64,000 nt of DNA from Phocoena phocoena. Taxonomy: Eukaryota > Chordata > Mammalia > Artiodactyla > Phocoenidae. The stretch spans positions 91,141,835-91,205,834 of the forward strand of contig NC_089221.1 in NCBI RefSeq assembly GCF_963924675.1, written 5' to 3'. The position numbers were made by a program, and so were the translations under genes. This document shows, piece after piece, positions 35,630-47,053 of the stretch. Each line of letters starts with the position of its first letter. The first letter of the stretch is position 1. A model generated the notes under the pieces. It saw only the letters and a list, made by a program, of their open reading frames with translations. It ran no database searches and was not told the DNA's origin.

Positions 35630-36977
35630 GACTTCTGTTCATTTTTAAACTGAGCTGCTGTCTTGTTGTTTTTATGTTGTAAGAGATGTTTATACAGTTT
35701 GGATATAAGACCTTCACCAAATATATGTACTGAGTGCTTTCTGCCAGGATTTTTCATTGGCTTAGTAGTATCTTTTGATGAGGAATATTTTCTTAATTGA
35801 AGAAGTCCAATTGTATCTATTTATCTTTTATCTTTACTGCTTTTTGACCACTGCAAAGTTGTGAAAACATTCTCTTATTTTTCCTGGAAGTTCTACACTT
35901 TTGGTTTTTACATTTAGGTCTATGACGCTTCCAAAATAAAATTTTATATATGGTATGAGGTAGAGGTCAAGATGAATTTTTAAAATAATTTTAATGAACT
36001 TATCCAGTTTCTCCAGCATAATGTGCTGAAAGGATTTCCTTTCTGCATTGAATTGCATTGGCATCTCTGTCAAAAGTCAACTAACTCTATATATCTGGAT
36101 TCTGAACTCTGTTCCATTGATCTCATTTCCTATTCTTATGCCAAAATCACACTATCTTGATTACTGAAACTTCACAGTAACTCTTGGTTTTAGATATTGT
36201 GAGTCCTCAAAATTTCTTAGTCTTTTGCAAGATCGATTTGACTAATCTAGTTCTTATGCATTTCCATATACATTTTAAAACAGCTTGTCAACTTCCACAA
36301 AAAACCTGATTGATGAGATTTCAATTGGGATTGTGTTCAGTTGATTGCTAAATTTTGAAGAATTGACACCTTAATAAATTTGAGTCTTCCTTTCTATGGA
36401 CATGGTATATCTTTCCACTTATTTAGGACCACTTTCATTTATCTCCATAATGTTTTGTAATTTTCAGTGTAGTAGAGTTGAATTTTGTTGTCATTGTTCT
36501 TAAATTAATTCCTAAGTATTTTAGATTTTCAGATAGTACAAGATTGTGATCCTTGAAAGGAGAATCACACAAGCCTAGCTCGATATTTGCTCCAGTTTTC
36601 TAAGGATACTTTTCAGACCAGAGTTTAGAGAGATAGAAGCTTCTGTAAATGGTACTTTGAAATGGTACTTTAAACATTTTATTTTATTTCCTCCATTACT
36701 GCTGTAACATGAAATGTTTCTTTTTTCTCTGGCTTCTTTTAAGATTTTCTCTTTACCTATGATTTTCAGTAGTTTGTCTATGATGACCATAGATGTGATT
36801 TTCTATGTATTTATACTTGCTGGAATTTGCTGAGTTTCTTGGATTTTTAAATTGGTATTTGTCAACATATTTGAAAACTTTGCAGCCATTATTTATCCAA
36901 TATTTTTGGCCTTATTCTCTACATCTTCTTTTTATGAAATTAAAATTACACCTCTATAAATTGTTTGATATTGTCCC

Positions 36978-37005
36978 ACAGGTCACTAGGGCTCTAGTGA
37001 CCTGT
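36978..37005. repeat. Perfect 12-base hairpin inside L1 ORF1 relic
   Basis: Arms acaggtcactag (36978-36989) and ctagtgacctgt (36994-37005) flank the loop ggct. The equivalent place in L1 B has no such right arm. Confidence 0.9.
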
Positions 37006-37483
37006 CCTTTTTTCTCTTTGCTCTTTAAACAATTTCTACTGACCTATCTTAAGGTTCACTGATCCTTACTTCTATAGCACATAATCTTATTTTAAGTCCA
37101 TCCAGTGAACTTTTCATTTTAGATATTACATTTTTTATTTCTAGAATTTTTATTTAGTTCTTTTTTATTGTTTGAATTTCTCTATTAGGATTCCATATTT
37201 AATGCATTTTGTCTATTCTATATTTTCTTTTAAATTATTGAAGACATTAATATACTTGTTAGAAATTTCTGTATGCTAATTCCAACATTATTTTACTAGT
37301 ATTTTGCATATATAGTAATTTTATATTTTATTACAGATACTGTGAGGTAGGTAGGGAATCTAGATTGATTTCTTCCATCAAGATCTGAAAAGTGGTAAAA
37401 TTATTGGCTGGTCATCCTGCTTTTATCAAGCTTAGTTTTGGGTATGCAGCCCTTTGTCTTACAGCACAACTATTTGGGGGTCA

Positions 37484-37867
37484 TGTCATGGACTGAATTG
37501 TGCCCTCCCCAAAATTTATATGTTGAAGCCCAACCTCTAATGTGTCTATATTTGGGGATAGAGACTTTAAGGATGTAAATAAGGTTAAATGAGGTCATAA
37601 AGGTGAGGCCCTAATCTAATAGGACTAGTGTCCTTATAAGAAGTGGAAGAGACACTAGGGTTGTGTGCATATAGAGGAGTGGTTTTGTGAAGACACAACA
37701 AGAAGTTAGCTATCTCTAAGTTGGAAAGAGTGGTTTCACCAGAAATCAATCCTGCAGGCACACTGAGCTTGGACTTCCAGCCTCCAGAGCTGTGAGAAAG
37801 CAAATTTGTGTTGGTTAAGCCATCCAGCTGTGGTATTTTGTTATGGTAGCCCAAGCAGATTAATATA
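37484..37867 (+). mobile_element. MLT1 MaLR solitary LTR
   Basis: Start tgtcatggactgaattgtgc, middle aggttaaatgaggtcataaa and ggactagtgtccttataaga, end ttatggtagcccaagcagat. Complete LTR without internal region. Confidence 0.9.
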
Positions 37868-38825
37868 GGTCTTACCTGAATGCTCAGTAAACTCAGTGAG
37901 GTCTCTCTGCTCTGATTGATTGAAATATTCAACGTTTACCAGCATTGTATGACTACTGGCATTTACTTTCATCTCTCTGCCCATCATCAGCCACCTTCTG
38001 CTAGATTCTATGGAGTCTTGTGTGCATACATAGCTCAGCTTACGGCAAAAGGCCAGAAAGCAAAAATTCAAAGACTTTTGGGATTTGTTTCTTAAGAGTT
38101 CCCTTTTTGGAGACACCACTCTATTTCAGCTGGACTGAATTCCAACCTTTACCACCTCTGCTAAGTGGCACCATCACCTTCCAGTTTAGCTTCTACCTCC
38201 CTGAACTCTGGTCTGGAAAGTACCCGCAGGTAGAAAGCTGAAGGAATGTGGGGCTTACCTTTTATGTTACACTTTTCTTAAGGATCACAGTCCTGCATAG
38301 TCTAAAAAGAGTTGCCACATATATTTTGCCCAGTTTTAGAGTTGTTTATGATGAAAGGGTTAAGTATAGTACCAGCTATTCCAACACATCTAGAAACAGT
38401 GACTTCATAGGAATTTACCATTTAAAGGTCATATCATATAAAACATAAGAGATGGTATAAATGTTCTTACTATACCTGGCAGCTCATCATCACAACTGGG
38501 AGGTTGAGCAATATGTCCGAATTACTTGGCCATTCTCATAGGTGCACACACAAAAAACACCCAAACTTTACAAACATTAATTTACACAGTACTGTACATA
38601 GAAAAAAAATTGTGTAATATAATACCACACAAAATGTTTTCAATTTTAAGCAACTATCACAGTCCTTATATTGTAAAAAATAACAAAGTAACAGTCACAA
38701 CTAGATTTAATCTTCAACTATAATTCAGCCATAATAATCCAGCAATATTAAGATTTTGTTTGAGAATTTAAATCATTTTTTTCTTAATTCATGTGGATAC
38801 TAGCAAATATTTAATTTATGAAGGA
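37868..38825. other. Unique sequence
   Basis: Open frames at 37841-38119 (-), 38020-38241 (+) and 38248-38448 (+) overlap each other and show no known domain. No repeat recognised. Confidence 0.4.
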
Positions 38826-38829
38826 GAGA

Positions 38830-39050
38830 GGCACAGTGAAGGTGGTATAAATCTTGGTGTCAACAGATATGAGTTCAAATCCTACCTCTTTCTTCCTTAA
38901 CTCTGTGACCTTGGGAAAGTTACTTGACCTTACTGAGTCATACTTTCTGCATTTCTGAAATGGGCTAATAAATCTAAAAGGACTGTTTTAAGGCCAAGTA
39001 AGTATCGCCGGTAAAGAAGTTGACAGGTACTCAATAAATAAGCCTTAAAT
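38830..39050 (+). mobile_element. MIR SINE
   Basis: The MIR core is clear: atgagttcaaatcctacctc, then taactctgtgaccttgggaa, agttacttgacctta, and gaaatgggctaataa. The tail region ends in ctcaataaataagcc. Confidence 0.82.
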
Positions 39051-39689
39051 CTTATAAAGAAAACAAAGAACTGTAATCTTTCAGTATTTAAAAAAATTTT
39101 TTAAGTTAAAAAATAAAGCTAACTACTATCTGTTCATAGTGGAGCCCAAAGAAACATTTAGTTAACTAAGAAAAGTGAAAGTAATGATTCACGCCAAAGA
39201 AGTGATTCATACTTTCCTCTCAAAAATGAAGTTTAACAATGGTGAGCTAAGGAATATACCGAAATCCATATAGAAGTTTCAACAGGTTCATATTATTCTG
39301 ATAAGGATATGTGTTTACTTTCTCAGGGTAGTGGTTGTGGAGAGATCTATCAGAAGCCTAATGCCACTAATATCTGGCTTGTGACATACCACAGTGTCAT
39401 GATTAGTTTGTTCTTTTGGAAATACCAGATCCAGTACCTTAGAGTGCTTTTAGGTTGGTGGCTTTAATACTGAGTTCTAAGGAATCCTAGAGCTCTGCAG
39501 ATGTACTTTAAAAGTTAAGTATTAGGGTCCTACATATGATTTCAGTGAAGGAAGGAAAGAAGTGGGGGGAGGAAGGGAGGGAAGGAGGAAGGGAGGAAAA
39601 AGAAGGAACGTTGGGAGAATTATTGCTCTTGCTGAACTCTGTGATATTACCTGATTTTAATAATAGCAACATCAACACTGTTACAGCTA
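39051..39689. other. Unique sequence with a purine-rich tract
   Basis: No gene. A GGAA/GGGA-rich stretch at about 39543-39607 gives a Gly/Glu/Lys-rich frame at 39536-39754 that reflects composition, not coding. Confidence 0.5.
39543..39607. repeat. Purine-rich (GGAA/GGGA)n tract
   Basis: About 65 bases are almost entirely G and A (gaaggaaggaaagaag, then gggaggaagggagggaagga). Confidence 0.9.
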
Positions 39690-39870
39690 TTCAGAACTTA
39701 AAAACATTCTCAAAAAATTCTATGAGGGAAGTATTATCCTCATATTACACATGAAGATATTAAGACTCAGGCAGTTCAAGTTGAAGAACTGGTGTAGGGC
39801 TAGGATTAAAATAAGCACATCTGATTTCAATATCTGTTCCCTTTCCAACATGCTACACTGCCCCTTGTCA
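39690..39870 (-). mobile_element. MIR SINE, degenerate
   Basis: The reverse MIR pattern is visible: tattatcctcatattacaca, agatattaagactcaggcag, then ctaggattaaaataagcaca. Confidence 0.65.
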
Positions 39871-40899
39871 TAGTGGCTTTCATGGGAGGTAGACTGCATA
39901 ATATAAATTAGCAAGGAAGAAGTTTATGCTCTTGCAGTCACCATTTGTGAAGAATGAAGCAGGATTGGCAAGAGGGGAGAAGTTGGGTTGGAGTGAAGTC
40001 ACAATAATGCCTCAGACGACCTTGCAACATCAGGTGATGTTGGAATGGCCCATTAGAATTGTCTGAGTTGTAGTAAGGGGGCTGAGCCTTCATACTCATG
40101 TGTTGATAAGTCATTGAGTATGGTCTGCCCCCAGAAGGGGACTTGAACTTGGGCAAGGCAACTGTCCTCAGAGAAACCATCTCCAAAGAGGGCTGAAGGC
40201 TTCTAGTAATGTTGTTTATTCAACAACATTACTAGAAGCTTGGGAAAGAAGTCCTTCGGTCTGAAGGGCCACTGGATGGCACAGCACAGAAGTACTGCAT
40301 GATATCTCCTCAAGATACAGCAGTACTTGTTTCCAAATGCAGAGTCATCAAAAAGAAATTTGAGTTGGGGGAAAAAAGGATATATTCAGAACAATAAGTA
40401 TGTGAGATCTAAAAGAATTTAATTTAATTGTCTTTGCAGAGAGAAAGGAAACTTCAGAGGACATAACCACAGGGAAGGAAACAGCTAATGTATGATCAAT
40501 TAAAAAATGAAAAACATACCTAGTAGAGAAAGCTTACTTTTTAAAAATCACATTTAGGCACTTTTTTAAGTCCTACGAATAAATAAAATAATATAATTAA
40601 CACTTGTGTACTGGTGTACTTATCACCTAGCCTTGTTAATTTGAAATATTTTGTTCTTTATACTAAGTATTTAACTAAATATTCAAACAAAATAGACAGT
40701 TGAATCAACTTGTATGTCCCTCCAAAATTCTATGTTGCTCTTTGCTTTAGCCTAATTTCTCTAAACATCGGAGCCCTCAGCAAAGCCTCTGTGCTGATGG
40801 CTTTTTGGAAATTGCAATCCTACAGTAGCTAGAACAAAGGAAAAAGGGCTGTGGGCCTGGCATGGAGGAACAGAACATGCAGAATATTTTCATATTGTC
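39871..40899. other. Unique sequence containing a perfect hairpin
   Basis: No gene recognised. The frame at 39938-40186 (-) has no known domain. Confidence 0.45.
40199..40239. repeat. Perfect 18-base hairpin with 5-base loop
   Basis: Arms gcttctagtaatgttgtt (40199-40216) and aacaacattactagaagc (40222-40239) are perfect inverse complements around the loop tattc. No transposon end or TSD is apparent. Confidence 0.95.
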
Positions 40900-41158
40900 C
40901 CTAATTATTTTTAAAAATCTGCTGAATCTGTAGTTACATTCCATTTTCATTTCTATTGTTGTTTATTTGTGCCTTTTTTCTTTAAAAATTTTTCATCGTC
41001 CATAGAGTAGAAAATCTGTCAATTTTATTAGTCCTAATCAAAGAACTCACTTTTGGCTTTGTTTACATCCTCTAGCATATCTTTGTACTCTCATTAATTT
41101 ATGCTGATTATTTTTATTCCTTTTTCAATTTTTTGGTTTACTTTGTTGTTCATTTTTT

Positions 41159-41370
41159 TTGTGTGTGTACGCGGGCCTCTCACTATTGTGGCCTCTCCCG
41201 TTGCGGAGCAGAGGCTCTGGACGTTCAGGCTCAGGACGCGCAGGCTCAGTGGCCATGGCTCATGGGCCCAGCCGTTCCGCAGCATGTGGGACCTTCCCGG
41301 ACCTGGGCACGAACCCGTATCCCCTGCATCGGCAGGCAGACTCTCAACCACTGTGCCACCAGGGAAGCCC
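41159..41370 (-). mobile_element. CHR-2 type SINE with an internal 15-base duplication
   Basis: Antisense copy with a TSD tgttgttcatttttt-like sequence on both sides (about 41144-41158 and from 41371). Inside, ggacgttcaggctca (41219-41233) and ggacgcgcaggctca (41234-41248) form a tandem duplication not seen in the other copies. Confidence 0.93.
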
Positions 41371-41541
41371 TGTTGTTCATTTTTTAACTTCTTGAGTTAA
41401 ATATTATTAATTTTAAGAGTTATTTTCTACCATGAAATTTAAGGCTATAAATGTTCTTCTATGTACTGCTATAGCTGTGCTCCACACTTCTCCACATGTA
41501 TTATTTTAATTATGATCCATGGCATTTAAAAATCTTTTCGA

Positions 41542-41749
41542 GGGCTTCCCTGGTGGCGCAGTGGTTGACAGTCCGCCTGCCGATGCAGGGGACACGGGTT
41601 CGTGCCCCGGTCCGGGAAGATCCCACATGCCACGGAGCGGCTAGGCCCGTGAGCCATGGCTGCTGAGCCTGCGTATCCGGATCCTGTGCTCCACAACGGG
41701 AGAGGCCACAACAGTGAGAGGCCCACGTACCGGAAAAAAAAAAAGAAAA
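41542..41749 (+). mobile_element. CHR-2 type SINE nested in L1M
   Basis: Sense copy, head gggcttccctggtggcgcag, A-rich tail with one G. The TSD aaaaatctttt is at 41528-41538 and about 41750-41760. It faces the SINE at 41159, giving an inverted pair about 170 bases apart. Confidence 0.94.
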
Positions 41750-41800
41750 AAAAATCTTTTTGAACTTGCAGAGACTTCATTGTAAACTATCATTATCATT

Positions 41801-43184
41801 CCTTATAAATAAGGCTTTTCTCTTTATTATTATTTTGTTACTTTAAATTCCTCTCCCCACTCCAGCCATTTCTCCTTTTAGACATCCACTCTAACGTGTT
41901 TGTATGTGTCTTTCAATATGCATGTATCTTTGGATACAGTGTTTGTAATTATAGTTTTTATTTTATATAGGTGGTACTCTGCCATAAATCTTATTCTCTT
42001 ATTTAGTTTTGTTTTACTCATATCTTATTTTTAAGATCTCTGTATGGTGCTATGTGAGTGTCTAGTTCATTTTTTCTCCTATGGAATGTGTCTACCACAT
42101 ATTATCTAGCTATTTCTCTTAAAATGTAAACACCTAGATTTCTTTCAATTTTCCACTACCATGGGGGTATAGAAGCAGTGTACTGATAAGATTTGTGCTA
42201 ATTAGAAGAAATAATAAATTTAATTTATTATTATTAGAGTTGCCTTCTACCCAGTAAGAGCAAAGTGAATGACAACTGTTAATATTACGCTTTTTTTAAA
42301 CTGAAAAACATTTTCATTAGAACTTCCAAGCTCACATGACCAAATGTGCCTCTGGTCAGGAATGAAGTGGAGAGCAACATGATGAATTCCATCCTAAGCA
42401 CTCCGCAATTCTGTATTGAAGCCTTTTTCTCCAAGACATAGAGCTCCAGATGGGCTCAGAGCACATCAGGCTGCAGCTTGCCGCCAACACCTGAGTTAAT
42501 TCTCCTGCCAGGAAGTCATGTTCCTTCCTGATTTTAGAGAAGGAACTAGACTCTCTTCAAGTAGGTTGCTACAAATCCTCTCCTGGCAGCCGAATTATAG
42601 ACATCCAGGCTGCTGCTAAACTAACCACATCTCTAACCAAGAGTATACCAGAGAACTAGCAAGAAACAATATGAGGGAAATAAACAGGTTAGGTTTTACT
42701 TAGTAGGAGTAGTCAATGTAATAAAGCAAACAGAAGAGCAACTCCGGATAGGCTACTCTTTGCTTCCAAAATCCTTTAGAAACTCTGCTGTCTACAAATA
42801 TATTACACAAAATATAAGATAATGAAATAGCAGTGGATGCACAGAGTAAATCTGCTGGGTTCTCTCGAGGCTCTGGAACCTCAGGGGTGTAATCTCTGAC
42901 ACTTCACATTCCTCCTTTTGGCTCACAGTTACCATATCAGTAGCATGAAGAAATTAGATGAGATTTTCTCTGTCTTCTTCAGAGTTTCAGCTTTTATTTT
43001 AAAGAAATATGTTTTATGACCCATACTTATTTAAATGATATCTTTCTTTTTGCTTTTAAGCAGCATTTTCCATTAAATGAAAGAGGAGAAGAAAGGATAG
43101 TCATGAAGGGATGCAGAGAAATAACTGTTGGCTAACATGTGGTGAAGCACCAGTTGGTCTAAAAACATTTCTTATGTAAGATTT
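41801..43184. other. Unique sequence
   Basis: No gene. 41.8-42.2 kb may be more diverged antisense L1. 42.3-42.75 kb is mixed-composition, repeat-free DNA that I cannot assign. Confidence 0.4.
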
Positions 43185-43376
43185 AAATCTTAGAATGAGG
43201 AGTTGGAAAAAATTTTTAGACCATCTAGTCCAACCTCGTCATCTTACAGGTGAAGAGAATATACAGTATGAAGCAGTGAAGATATTGGCTCTATAATGAC
43301 TGGCTAGTTAGATAAAGGGCCAGCACAAAACTCCAGGATATCTGAATGCCTAGCTGTGGGGTTGCTGCACTATCTC
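43185..43376 (-). mobile_element. MIR SINE, degenerate
   Basis: The reverse MIR pattern is visible: accatctagtccaacctcgt, catcttacaggtgaagagaa, and cagcacaaaactccaggata. Confidence 0.6.
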
Positions 43377-43689
43377 TGGGAAAGATTCAATATCAGTTCT
43401 GTGTTGGATACAGAGATGAATCAGACATAGCTTTCAATTTAGGGGGAGAAAGAATCAGATCAAACATATCAACATTACCTTCTTCTTATGTTCCCCAGGA
43501 GGATGTGCAAATTTGTACAAACCTTCTAAAGAGCACTCACTCCATATCTATTAAAATAAAACACCCATAATTTATGACAAAGCATAATGTATTTACCCTA
43601 CTAGTTACCTACCATAGAGAAACAACAACATATGTAGACAGAGACTTGTAGAAGAATGTTTGATTATAGCTTTATATGTAAGAGCAAAC

Positions 43690-44330
43690 ACTGGAAATAA
43701 CCTCCTAGCCTTGAGCTTGGGTGATATCAGTGGAGGTGGAGGATGAATCAGTGGCAGATGAATTTAAAATCTGTTTTGATGGACCCATTTAACAGGATGT
43801 GCTGCTTGATGAGATAAAGGTGGGAGAGTCCTGGATCTCAAACATCTTTGGCCTAACAAACTTGGGAGAATGGAGTTGCCATTTACTGGGATGGGGAAAT
43901 GTGGTTAGAGCTGATTTGAGATTGGTGGTGGTAGAAGGGAGGAATCAAAAGCTAGTTTTTGGACAAGTTAAATTTGAGATGACTATTAGATATATGCATA
44001 GAGATGTCAAGTAGATATATGGTAGACATGTCAAGTGGACATACGAATCTAGAGTTCCAAAGAGAAATCTAGGCTAATGGCATAAATTGGGGAGTAATCA
44101 ACAATAGATGGTATTTATAGACATGAGTTGGATGAGTGCATCTAGGGAGTAAACATAGAGTCTCAGAATTTAGAGGACAGAAAGACAGTGAAGTCAAACA
44201 GGAAGGAAAGGTAAGGTAGCAGCCAGGTAAGGTGGAAATTCAGGAGAGATTATTATCTTGGAAGGTAAGTGAAGGATGAGGTACAAGGAGGGAGCAGTCA
44301 AGTGTGTTAAACCTTGAAAATGCTAAAAGT
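43690..44330 (-). mobile_element. L2 LINE reverse-transcriptase region, antisense
   Basis: The reverse complement aligns by eye with the L2 ORF2 region just after the YADD box (a 'LKFNLSKN' stretch, then a block around ggcaactccattctcc). On the + strand: gaatggagttgccatttact, gttaaatttgagatgactat, acgaatctagagttccaaag. Stops throughout. Confidence 0.7.
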
Positions 44331-45059
44331 AGTGTTAAATTTTGAAAACCACTTTTGTGTTTGTTTTAGGTCAAAAATTTTTTAAAGTTCTAGCATATGT
44401 AAAGAATCTGAAAAATCTAAAGCATTAAGGTGTGGAACCAGTTAATCTGCGCAACCCATTGCCTCAGCAATTTCCCTACTCACAATGCAAAGCTGTGTTG
44501 TCAGAATTTTATTAGGGTACTTACAAAATCCATAACATATTATGAAGAAAAGAAAATTTTTCTTTTCATAGGTTTTCATGATTCTGGAACCAGTGTAGTA
44601 ATTACAGATTTGATTTAAGTTTCCAGTTTAGTTTTTCAGAATGGTTATATAAATGAATTTCTGATAGCTTGGAGCATGTCTGACATGAGTAAACCTGCTT
44701 CTTAGATATTTGGGTGCACTTTGATTATCAGAGCTATAGAGACATTTTTGAAAGCCTTCCAATGTACCTGAATTTAACATGCATTTTCACATGTCAATAG
44801 GTAGTCAGTTTGTGCTTTTTCTAAAAGATTTTGATCCTATACCAGCTACTCATTTGCTTATTGCTACAGGAGAAAACCATAAAACTACGAACCTTAATGG
44901 CTCTGTGAATTCATATTCTCCTGCTATAGATTGATTCTTGATACTGCCTAAGAATCCTTCTAGGTTTCCCAATTCAGTCATCTTTTCCATTTTTGGTGGT
45001 TTCCATCAAATTCCTTTATACATCTTCTATTATTTCTCAAAATTAATAAAAGTCATCTT
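44331..45059. other. Unique sequence
   Basis: Nothing recognised between the two L2 relics. The 62-codon frame at 44430-44618 has no known domain. Confidence 0.4.
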
Positions 45060-45775
45060 ATGCAAACTTCCTTCCCCACCAGATCTACACACTTACTTAC
45101 ATCCATACCATCCTTTCTTCTCTCCCTCCTGCTTATGGAAATGATCTCCCCCTTCTGTATAAGGTGTACTCTGACAGCTATATTCTGGATGCCCCTTCAC
45201 TCACACTCCTCAGTCTACCGAATGTTATTTTTCTTTCCTGTATCTTCAACATTTTCCTCTTTATTGGTTGGGTTAAGTTTCTATCATCTTAAAACAAAAC
45301 ACAAAAACAAATCTCTCCACGACCCTGCACTCTCCTCTACCAACTTCCCCAACATTCTCCTTTCTTCACAGATAAAATTCTTATCAACAATGATTCTCCA
45401 AACCACCTCCCCCTCAAATTACTACAGTCTACATTCTGCTCCTGCCACCCCACTGAAATTTGTCTTACCCAAAACAGCAATGACTTCTTTATTCTTAAAT
45501 CCAATGTACATTTTCTTTTAACATAATTGAACCCTTTAGACCACTTTATTTTTTTAATGAAATATTACCATCCTTTGTCTTCTGTGACATTGCACTCACT
45601 CTTCTGGTTTGCTTCCTATTTATTTGGTCATTTCTTCTCCATTTGTATGCTGTCTACCTTTCCCTTAAATGTTGGTCTTCCTGAGAATCATCACTCAAGC
45701 CTTCCTTCTTTTTGCATGTAATATATTCTCCCTGGGCAGTCTCATCCATTTTCATGGTTTCAATTATGTCACAGT
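45060..45775 (+). mobile_element. L2 LINE ORF2 region, sense
   Basis: The sense L2 pattern is visible: catgaccctgcactctcctc-like start, gctcctgccaccccactgaa, aacagcaatgacttcttta and tttggtcatttcttctcca. The 153-codon frame at 45060-45521 is a chance remnant of this element, rich in Ser, Leu and Phe. It lacks the reverse transcriptase core motif. Confidence 0.65.
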
Positions 45776-45859
45776 GACATTTACCTTTCAGGCAAGACCA
45801 AACTAAAATCATAACTACTACTAATAATAGTAGAGTACAAACATTATGGAAAAAGTGCT

Positions 45860-45995
45860 GAATTAAGAGTCAAGAAATCATGATTCCAATATTGTTTCTA
45901 CTATTATTAATTAATAATATAACTAATAATAACATGACTTTAAGATAAGTAACAAGCCTCCCCTTTAAGATTCAATGATTTTTTTGGTAAAATAG
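45860..45995 (+). mobile_element. Possible MIR SINE, very degenerate
   Basis: A weak MIR-like order is seen (gagtcaagaaatcatgattc, then aacatgactttaagataagt, then ggtaaaatagaaatt). Confidence 0.4.
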
Positions 45996-46000
45996 AAATT

Positions 46001-46041
46001 AAAAGAACTCTACTAAAAAAAAAAAAAAAAAGAACTCTACT
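46001..46041. repeat. Poly(A) insertion flanked by a 14-base duplication
   Basis: The sequence aaaagaactctact occurs at 46001-46014 and again at 46028-46041. Between the first copy and the gaactctact of the second lie 17 A residues and nothing else. This has the form of an L1-type insertion reduced to its tail. Confidence 0.85.
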
Positions 46042-46289
46042 TATACAAAGCACCTTTGGAAATAGAGTAAGATTATTAAAGTACAGTGACAAGTATATAG
46101 AGGTATATGAATATAAATGACTTTTTATGATTACACATAGATTTGTACATATGTATCTATAATACATGCATATTATACAGCTATAAAATGTGATTCATCA
46201 TATGGACCATTACTGTGGCTTAGACTTTTGAAATATATCTTTTTCTAACCTGACTGAGTTTATTTTATTCTGTATGTGCTTAGAACATA

Positions 46290-46423
46290 ATATATTTTGG
46301 AGAGCTATGAGGTAGTTACTATATTTTCCATATTATACAAAAGAAAACTATAATAGAGATTAAATAATTTTTCTAAATTACACATATAGTAAATGACAGA
46401 GGTGTAGTTGGACACAAAACAAT
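46290..46423 (-). mobile_element. MIR SINE, degenerate
   Basis: The reverse MIR pattern is visible: gaggtagttactatattttc, aaattacacatatagtaaat, gacagaggtgtagttgg. The young L1 at 46438 inserted at its edge. Confidence 0.55.
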
Positions 46424-46437
46424 AAAAGTCCTCCTTT

Positions 46438-47039
46438 ATTTACAATAGCCAGGACATGGAAGCAACCTAAGTGTCCATCAACAGATGAATGGATAAAGAA
46501 GATGTGGCACATATATACAATGGAATATTACTCAGCCATAAAAAGAAACGAAATTGAGTTATTTGTAGTGAGGTGGATGGACCTAGATTCTGTCATACAG
46601 AGTGAAGTAAGTCAGAAAGAGAAAAACAAATACCGTATGCTAACACATATATATGGAATCTAAGAAAAAAAAAAAAAGGTCATGAAGAACCTAGGGGCAA
46701 GATGGGAATAAAGACACAGACCTACTAGAGAATGGACTTGAGGATATGGGGAGGGGGAAGGGTAAGCTGTGACAAAGTGAGAGAGAGTCATGGACATATA
46801 TACACTACCAAATGTAAAATAGATAGCTAGTGGGAAGCAGCCGCATAGCACAGGGAGATCAGCTCGGTGCTTTGTGACCAACTAGAGGGGTGGGATAGGG
46901 AGGTTGGGAGGGAGGGAGATGCAAGAGGGAAGAGATATGGGAACATATGTGTATATATAACTGATTCACTTTGTTATAAAGCAGAAACTAACACACCATT
47001 GTAAAGCAATTATACTCCAATAAAGATGTTAAAAGAAAA
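46438..47039 (+). mobile_element. Young 5'-truncated L1 (602 bases)
   Basis: The last part of ORF2 (the region around ccatcaacagatgaatggat, then MEYYSAIKRN-like codons) ends in a stop after HIYGI. The G-rich 3'UTR and caataaagatgtt tail match L1 B. The perfect 14-base TSD aaaagtcctccttt is at 46424-46437 and 47040-47053. Heavy 5' truncation is typical of L1. Confidence 0.96.
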
Positions 47040-47053
47040 AAAAGTCCTCCTTT

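Larger units (their letters stand above)
34820..37330 (-). mobile_element. Old L1M, antisense, most of ORF2 missing
   Basis: In + strand order: the reverse of an L1M 3'UTR (34820-35270), the reverse of distal ORF2 (35270-36560, split by a SINE), an unclear stretch (36560-36690), then the reverse of ORF1 (36690-37330, recognised from gattttctctttacctatga and ttgatattgtcccacaggtc). The reverse transcriptase and endonuclease regions between the two blocks are absent. This is either one element with a large deletion or two elements side by side. No open frame of note. Confidence 0.75.
40900..41800 (-). mobile_element. Old L1M fragment, ORF2, antisense, with two SINEs
   Basis: Outside the SINEs the + strand reads like the reverse of ORF2 upstream of the reverse transcriptase (agtcctaatcaaagaactca, tctaccatgaaatttaaggc, ctgctatagctgtgctccac). 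Strongly diverged. Confidence 0.7.

Noticed and set aside
39536..39754. Gly/Glu/Lys-rich 72-residue frame
   Set aside because: Half of it is the purine-rich simple repeat, and the remainder has no motif.
45060..45521. 153-residue open frame
   Set aside because: It lies within a sense L2 relic and lacks the reverse-transcriptase core motif. The Ser/Leu/Phe-rich composition follows from pyrimidine-rich DNA.
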